Shown here: one piece after another, positions 57,633 through 64,000 of the stretch | Position numbering within the stretch: the stretch's first letter is position 1 | Layout of the letters: the number at the start of each line of letters is the position of its first letter | DNA from: Raphanus sativus | Lineage: Eukaryota > Streptophyta > Magnoliopsida > Brassicales > Brassicaceae | Direction of reading: 5' to 3' | NCBI RefSeq assembly: GCF_000801105.2 | Contig: NC_079511.1 | Location: 21,475,792 to 21,539,791 of the forward strand | Length of the DNA: 64,000 nucleotides | Made by a program: the position numbers and the translations under genes | Notes under the pieces: generated by a model | Told to the model about the DNA's origin: nothing | Seen by the model: only the letters and a program-made list of their open reading frames with translations | Databases searched by the model: none

Positions 57633-58239
57633 TGGAAAAAACGACTAAAGTCTTAAAGAAGACTTGTTGGGTGAAAAAATAACGACCAACACACGTCTTA
57701 AGAGTTAAGACAAGGAATGTAATGAAAAAGCAAGGTTTCCTTACTTTAAAATACCCACGGCTTATAAAATTCTCTAGACAAAGACCCATACCTAGTCTGA
57801 TTTTTTTAGACATGGTAGATGGAAAAAAACAACTAATGTTTGGAACAATACTTGTTGGATGGGAAAAGCTATACAAACGGCTTAAAGAAGTCTAAACGGC
57901 TTACCAAAAGTCTCTAGACCAAGACAAAAGGGGCTTTAGACAAAGACCAAATGGGTTGGCTTTTAGGCATGCTGGACGGAAAGAAACGACTAAAATGGCT
58001 TGGTGGACAGGGAGAAAACGACCAAAAGCGCAAATAAGTCTTAGGACAGACTGAAACGAAAAAACAGTTTCTTACTTTACTTACTACTTACCTATGTCTT
58101 TAGACCAATTGTCTAAAGCAGCCTTAAGACAGAGTTAGTACAAAAACAACTAGAGCTGATATGTATTGTCTATAATTGCTTGATAATGAGCTCAAAGATT
58201 ATAAGAAAACTCTTTCATATTATCTATAGAAAATCACTT

Positions 58240-59210
58240 AAAACTTAACATACGCAAGTGGCACTGCAACTGCTCATCTTATCAACAGCTTTCATACTCC
58301 TCAAGGAGCCAAACTAGCCAAGTATGAGACTTTCACTTTCATAGCTTTTCATTTTTCTGGTTATTGACTTGGGCTCTGTGTGTCAGGGAGAGAGTAAGAG
58401 TGTTGGGGGAATTCTTCTCCTTAAGCTTCTTGTGGGGTTTCCTTCAATGGTTCTTTACTGCAGGTGAAAACTGTGGGTTTAATAGCTTCCCTACCTTTGG
58501 ACTCAGAGCTTACCAATATAAGTAAGCATATTATGATATTACCTGAAGCATTGTGTTCGGCTTCTTGTCCTGTCTTTGAATTATAAGCTGGTTTATTGAC
58601 TTATTGTCTTGACAGGTTCTAGTTCTACTTTGATTTTTCAGCAACATATGTGGGTGTTGGTATGATATGCCCATACATAATCAACATATCTCTTCTTTTG
58701 GGTGGAATTGTCTTGGGGACTTATGTGGCCTCTCATTGCTGTTGCTATGATCCTAGGAGATGGTGCATACAACTTTTGCAAGGTGTTGAGCCGAACCCTT
58801 TCAGGACTATTAAAGCAGATCCGAGGTAGAACCTCAGAAGAATCTCCTGCTTCCCCATTGACACCAAAGATATCTTATGACGACCAATCGTAGAACAAGA
58901 CACTTCCTTAAAGAATAGATACCTTCATGGTTTGCTGGTGGAGGAGGGTATGTGGTTATAGCTGCAGTATCTACAGCTATACTCCCTCAAATGTTTGATC
59001 AGCTGAGATGGTACTACATTCTAGTCATCTATGTCTTTGCTCCAGTCTTACCTTCCTGCAATGCCTTATGGGGCGGAGCTCACTGACTGGTCACTAGCAT
59101 CAACCTATGGAAAACTTGCCATCTTTACAATTGGAGCATGGGCTGTTCAGACCATGGTGGTCTTCTTGCAGGCTTAGCTGCTTGTGGAGTCATGATGAAC
59201 ATAGTATCAC
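58240..59210 (+). pseudogene. Yellow Stripe-Like (YSL5/7/8-type) metal-nicotianamine transporter fragment
   Basis: YSL proteins carry metal-chelate complexes across membranes. Starting at [20 protein letters not shown] (58240) the exons align with the middle of the family: [33 protein letters not shown] (58388-58522), [18 protein letters not shown] (58622-58678), [31 protein letters not shown], then [16 protein letters not shown] and [17 protein letters not shown], ending [17 protein letters not shown] (59210). Defects: a frameshift before WGLMWPL, loss of about 25-30 residues before AMILGDG, a stop in place of Gln before IPSWF, and another frameshift after YVFAPVL. Both ends of the roughly 650-700-residue family are missing. 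Intron positions are kept, so it came from genomic DNA, not from mRNA. Confidence 0.9.
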
Positions 59211-59594
59211 AGTGGGTCACTCGTGTAGATATATGGGAGAAGGTTTGTTGTATTAAAATGTGAAAACATGCTTTTATACATAGCTCGGAGAGGAGAAGAC
59301 ATACTTTTCAAAACATGATGAATCCATAGCCGGAACACTTTCTAACTAATTGATAGCCAGTGAAATGATTGCCAGTCTTGTAGCAATCTCTCGTTCCACT
59401 AACACAACGTATAACTAAATGAGCATCAACCAAACAAGTTAAATGAGAAGAGTATTGAGCTGCACTACTGTCTACTATGGTTCAGAAAACAAGAACACAC
59501 CGCTATGTTTACAAGGCAAGTAGAACATAAGCAGACATTATTATTAGGAAAATATGCAAAAAAAAAAAATCAATTGTAAAAAGTAAACTAGTTT
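59211..59594. other. Spacer and 3' region of the NET3C-like gene
   Basis: No coding sequence. The 3' untranslated part of the minus-strand gene must lie just below 59595. Confidence 0.4.
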
Positions 59595-60570
59595 TTATTG
59601 ATGGAACAGAGTAGGCGATGGGCTAACGCTACATTTGACAAACGGGTTAAGTCTCTTCAACCACTTGGATTTCCTCTTTTTCTCTACTGGTTCACTTCTT
59701 GTTTCACTCATCTTTCTCTTCTTGCTCTTGCTCTTATCCAACCCAAAGCAGCTCGGTGAGGATACATTTTCATAAACACTAGACTCTCTCGATGACTGCA
59801 GCGCATACACTTGGCTTTGCAGAACACACACTTGGTGAAAATGTTCATCCCTCATCTTTAGCACGAACCTAGCGAGCCTCACTGCTTCCTTTTTCATGAA
59901 CAGCGCTTCCGTTGCTAGCTCTCTGTTCTCTTCCAAGAGAGAAGTGAGTTTGTATCCGAGATTCACAGTTTCCTCCACAGCCACTTCATTCTCCATGTCA
60001 AGCAACATCACAAGTTTCTTCACCAACTCGATCTTCTTGGAAGCTTCTCTGAACTTTCGCTCCCCGCGAAGCAACTCGTCCTGCGCCATATCTCTTTCCA
60101 AGTTTGCGGTCACGAGTTGCGAGACTAACTCGTCAACTTTCTGCTTATCACAAGCAGTGATCTGCGTCTGTTCAAAAGACAAGATGCTCTCAACTTCAGA
60201 ACTGATGTCGGTATCATTGTCATGAGAAACAGGTCTAGGGTTTTGTTGTTTGGCTTGGTTGTAACGGTTCAAGAGAGTGGCGTAACCGTTAGAGAGATCT
60301 TGACAGAGTGAGAGAAGGAGAGGACGTCTCTGGTAAAACCACTCAGCACGCTGAGAGAAAGTTTCACCGGTTTGGTTATCTTCAAGAGCAGAGATGCGCA
60401 TTACTTGCATCCGAGACTCAATCTCTGTGTTCATTTAACAACATACGAAAATATATTGAAGATTACATAGAGAGATATATAATCACACACATACACATAA
60501 AAAAAAAAAGAATTTGAATTTCTATAAGTGTACCGGAGAGAGAAAGCAATTGTGGAAGAGAGGTATCCAT
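59595..60570 (-). CDS. NET3C-like: NETWORKED 3C-like actin-binding (KIP1-like/NAB) protein, two exons
   Basis: NET proteins link actin to membranes; Arabidopsis NET3C works at ER-plasma membrane contact sites (family knowledge). Exon 1 is 60570-60534 ([12 protein letters not shown]). After a GT-AG intron (60533-60425), exon 2 runs 60424-59595; the joined frame gives 288 aa. [20 protein letters not shown] then [20 protein letters not shown] and LLNRYNQAK match the second half of the NAB domain. The usual N-terminal half with its Trp-rich motif is absent, as in short NET3 forms. Residues about 85-220 are charged and likely coiled coil. The tail is very basic ([26 protein letters not shown]). 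An alternative start in the intron (MNTEIES) would keep the frame; I prefer the spliced one because the splice sites are good. Coding appears intact. Confidence 0.85.
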
Positions 60571-60659
60571 GGATGTTGTTTAGAGGAAAACAGAGAATAT
60601 GGGGAAGCTTTAAGAATAAGCAAAAGGCATAAATCAGTGAGATGATGATATTAATGGGG

Positions 60660-61047
60660 ACCTAATTGCCGTAAATATCCAGAAAAGGTAAGATGCAGTA
60701 ATATCAATCTCAATTTAATTTTTTTGCAGTTTTAAATCACTTTTAATTTACATTTTTAGTTCAAATATTTAAAAATTGATTTCACATATAAATTTGATGT
60801 ATCGTAAATGTTCGCATGTAGCATGTGGCAACACCTAACTAGTCTGGACCACTTATGTAAAGTCAGGATACCTTTGTATAATTCAAAAATAAAATGTTCG
60901 CATTAATGTTCTGGATTTATTTTAGATTGTTTAATATTTTGGTGTATTGTAAATAGTTATTTTGTGCTTTCAAATATAATTTTATAAAATAATATTAAAA
61001 CTAGTTTCGATCCATGTTTTAAAACCGCTAATTCTTTTAACTTATTG
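60660..61047. other. Upstream spacer of the NET3C-like gene
   Basis: AT-rich; no clear TATA assignment and no other gene. Confidence 0.4.
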
Positions 61048-61365
61048 TTTTTTTTACGTCAAAAGACCATTATATTACTCAAACCTGAGGTGGTCTGGGG
61101 TAACCAGACGGGAATAAAATAACCAACAAAAATACAAAATGTAACTCTTTATGGAAAGATCAGCAGTCTTAGCTAAAAAGTATGAAATTTGATTTTGCAC
61201 TCTTGGGACATGAGTGATGCTGAAATCCAAGAAACATATTTGTAGTGTCTTTATCCTTTCCAATTTCCTTGCAAAACTTGGCCAGATAGTGCTTCTACTT
61301 TCGAATGCAAGGTTGATTCTTATAACAATACTGTCACTGTTCATCCAAACAATAATTATATTGTC
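61048..61365 (-). mobile_element. 3' end of an L1-type LINE
   Basis: On the minus strand the translation (61344-61075) contains FARKLERIKTLQICFLDFSI, THVPRVQNQISYFLAKTAD and RLVTPDHLRF, then a stop; this is the RNase H-like end of plant LINEs. The 3' end is TTTTGACGTAAAAAAAA. Substitutions at usually conserved positions (SYFLAK for DSLAK) show decay. A target-site duplication was not certain. Confidence 0.75.
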
Positions 61366-63034
61366 GCGTCATTCTTATATTTATGTATAGCACAATAAAT
61401 TAATATCTATCAAAAATTAAGGAAAGTTCTTTCAAGCCAATTTTTAAGTTTTTGTCACCAAAAGGGTCCCAAAAAAATGAACAAAACAAATTTCATTAAA
61501 TATGCAAAATACCTTTTTACTCATTGCTTTGTAGAAATATAAACAATAAAAACTATATTTTTATAATTCCGAATTATATGTTCTCAAATTCGATTTTTTT
61601 TTTAATTTTAAATGTTTTTTCAAATTTTGGTTTTTCAAAATTTCTTTAAAATTAAAAAATAATTTTTGAAGCTATTTAAAAATTATAATATTTTTTTATT
61701 TTCTTTAAATTTAAACCATATCCCCAAAGCTCCAACCCTCAAATTTAAACCATAAATATAAATTAATTAACTTTGGGTATAAATGCATTTACTTTTTAAT
61801 GAACCTCTTTTGGTCCTTTCTTACTTATTAATTCTTTTTGTAAAAATAAATTAAAAATAGCTATCATAGGGAATTTATCAACAATTAATTTATGAAATAT
61901 TCCATTTAAAAAAAAAATCATGTCTCTTTCCTTTACAATTTTCTTTTCAAAATGTATCATTATATTTATTATCCAAAAAAACTATTTACAACAATTTTCT
62001 GAAAAAAATTCACTATGACTTTTTATATAATATCTTTTTGATAAACACTAAACTAAACATTATCAATATTTTTGTCAAAATATTGAAAATTTTATTAATT
62101 TTAAAATGTTGAAAAATGAAATTCAATACGTAAATTGATATTATAAAACATGTTATAAATACCAGAATATGCAAACAAATATCTTAACAAATTTTTTTTT
62201 GTTAATATGTATAAATCCTTTAATGTATCACATCAATAATAGTTTTTGAGAATTGTAAGAACAAGATTATATTCCCCTGCAAAATGTTGTCAAACAATTT
62301 TTATTAATAAATTTTTTATCCAATTTTAAAAACATTAAAATCATTTAAAATAATGGAGGACGGATCTAAATAGACAAATTATACTATGTTGATTCTCATA
62401 TAAGTATATTTATATAGAACTTTAGATAAATTTAAGAAACTAATAATATTAACAAATTATATATGTTATATGCTATATACGAGTTATATATGGATTGTCG
62501 GATCTATATGTTTGACCGCGGATTTGGGTTGGATTTGAAAAACATTGCTTGAAACTTAAATATTATAATAGAATAATTTTAAAATTATTTAATTTCTAAC
62601 AAATATTATAGATTCATGCATATTTTTCAAAATGATCAACACAAAAATATCCGTTTTTGAAAATGCGGATCAAAATATAGTGTATAATAAAGCAATATCA
62701 CTAAAAGTTTAATTTATAAGATATATTTAAGATTAGATTTAATTTGTATATAATAAAATGTTTCTCAGATATACTAATGAATTTTTAAATTTGAGCATTT
62801 AATTAATGAATCTCTTGATTATTATGATTTAAACTCATAATCTTTTAGTCTACATTTAGTTATATGCCCAAAACGAAAAGACTAGAATATCATTAATGAA
62901 AATTAGTAATCCTTTGAAAAATTAAAGGTATTCTAGATTTAAAAAGGTTTCATTAAATGGAAAAATAAAAGATTGATCATGTTTAAGAATATAGATGCTT
63001 GAAATGATACAGAAAAATCAACATTCAACAAACT
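61366..63034. other. AT-rich spacer
   Basis: No gene recognised; a degenerate MITE-like stretch lies at about 61660-61900. Confidence 0.45.
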
Positions 63035-63950
63035 CTTTAGACGGCCACCTAAGCGCCGCTAGGTCTGGAAAATAAATCGAACTCAAAAATTCGAACCGAA
63101 TCCGATCCAGTAAAAATGAATCTGAACCCGATATAAATAACGAATAGATCTTGTTTTTGGTATTTTGGGTTATGTGTATTATCCGAACCGAACCCGAATC
63201 TAAATAAATATCTGATAAAACCCGAAACATTCAAAACTCCAGAAAAATCTTATACAAAACATTATCTCAATTCCTAATATGTATTCAAATACATTAAAAT
63301 ATTCTGAACATCTAAAATACTTATCTATTACATAAAGTTTGGTGGTTCTATTACTTGAAGGTTGATAGTTAAAGGTGGCTGTGAATTTTGAAATATTTAG
63401 ATTTAGATTTTGTTTTCATTAAACAATGTTTCTCATTTCATGATGTCATGGTTTTCATTTTATGATTTCATTTATTTAGTTTTTTTTATTAATAAATATG
63501 ATTCCCTTTCGTTTGATTTTGAATGATCATGGTTGATGTTTATATTTTATTTTTAAATCGATTTTACTTATGTTTTGGTTACAAAAATGTACAAATTAGT
63601 TATATGAAAGCAAAACAAACCAATTTTACTTATATTTTTGTTACAAAATATGTACAAATCAAATATTTTTAAACCGAAGAACTGATTAGGATCCGAATCC
63701 GAATGTACATTGGATTGTACCAGTTCTTTGAAGATTTACTAACCCCGACCCGAACCTGATAGAACCCGAACCGGTCCTGAACCGGTCCCGAACCAAACTT
63801 TCAAATAAACCGAATATGGTTGATTTTGATAAACCCAAAAAATCAAAATCCGATTGGATAAAACTGAAACTCGATTGGGACCCTCAAATGCCCGGACGTA
63901 AGCGTCACTAAGACGACCTTATAAAATCGTGGTGATTATCTTATAAACCA
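63035..63950. repeat. Decayed repeat with CGAACC-rich ends, possibly a hAT relic
   Basis: GGCCACCTAAGCGCCGCTAG (63042) and, inverted and diverged, CGTAAGCGTCACTAAGACG (63896) lie near the ends. CCGAACC/CGAACCC motifs fill both flanks (63085-63230, 63660-63830), as in hAT subterminal regions. No target duplication found. Confidence 0.35.
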
Positions 63951-63970
63951 CTTAGACAATTATAATTTCA

Positions 63971-64000
63971 AGAGCGAAGACGCACATTACTTGCATCCGA
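63971..64000 (-). pseudogene. Second copy of NET3C-like exon 2 start (runs off the window)
   Basis: The last 30 bases match 60388-60416 (both contain CATTACTTGCATCCGA) with a few differences. The minus strand reads RMQVMCVFALE where the gene has [11 protein letters not shown]. Similarity stops after ALE, where AT-rich sequence begins, so this copy is cut downstream. Its upstream part lies beyond position 64000. Confidence 0.75.

Larger units (their letters stand above)
53730..58165. repeat. Short-motif repeat region present as two direct copies (53730-54790 and 57330-58165)
   Basis: Phrases such as AACGACCAA, GACAAAGACT, TTGTTGGATGG and ACGGCTTA recur with irregular spacing throughout. On the larger scale the order of phrases at 53740-54780 is repeated at 57334-58165 (CGATTATTTGGATGGAATGG, GAATCGGAAACATATCCCAT, GTTTCCTTACTTT, CAATACTTGTTGGATGGG), with shortening in the second copy. 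The middle (54790-57330) has looser repeats and the gene-like pieces at 55570-56560. No family recognised. Confidence 0.8.

Noticed and set aside
59595..60434. MNTEIES... as start of the NET3C-like protein
   Set aside because: The ATG lies in a stretch that ends in a good acceptor (AACACAG) and a matching short first exon exists at 60570-60534; kept only as an alternative.

Overview
This is nuclear plant DNA, almost certainly from a Brassicaceae species (Brassica/Raphanus type). The grounds are an intact plant ABCC transporter with short introns, a NETWORKED-type actin-binding protein gene, Arabidopsis-type Helitrons, copia and Athila-like retroelements, and very AT-rich spacers. Three genes look intact: (1) a full-length MRP-type ABC transporter, minus strand, 8 exons, 7346-12837, predicted 1530 aa, closest to the Arabidopsis ABCC4/ABCC14 pair; (2) a small single-exon gene for a 77-aa plant protein at 43857-44090; (3) a NET3C-like (KIP1-like/NAB) gene, minus strand, two exons, 59595-60570. 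Everything else is transposons, gene fragments and decayed spacer.

Layout. 1-5303: 3' end of one copia element, then a second copia with a broken gag, interrupted by a chloroplast ycf3 fragment and, in its right LTR, by a Helitron. 5615-7185: a foldback element with telomere-like repeats and a hAT element with 8-bp target duplications. 7346-12837: the ABCC gene; introns 2, 3 and 4 each carry a poly(A) retroposon with target-site duplications, one of them a complete 5S rRNA copy. 13215-14790: MITE-like repeat and a complete Helitron. 14930-21758: two copies of a segment; the first is split by a 3.6-kb PIF/Harbinger transposon (TAA duplication), so the second is its empty site. 21759-27924: degenerate copia, minus strand. 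29818-31203: Stowaway MITE and a Mutator-type MITE (9-bp duplication). 35603-35974: truncated LINE with 14-bp duplication. 36180-40196: Athila-like gag-protease fragment and LTR. 42074-42958: five tiny poly(A) insertions. 44522-47328: two related Helitrons joined head to tail. 48786-51774: a 3-kb Helitron carrying a broken RING-H2 gene fragment. 52620-59210: unidentified gene pieces, a short-motif repeat region present in two large direct copies, and a Yellow-Stripe-Like transporter pseudogene. 61048-61365: LINE 3' end. 63971-64000: start of a second copy of NET3C-like coding sequence.

The main novelty candidate is a class of 'tail-only' retroposons: 12-27-nt insertions made almost only of a poly(A) tract plus a short 5' stub (often TTGAC/TTGAT-like), each flanked by a 12-22-bp direct repeat, with the A tract always next to the 3' repeat. 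At least ten good examples occur here, and their stubs resemble the 3' ends of the longer LINE fragments in the same window. They look like the smallest products of LINE target-primed reverse transcription. The second unexplained structure is the 53.7-58.2 kb repeat region. The three genes do not form a pathway; they are survivors in a transposon-rich, gene-poor segment.
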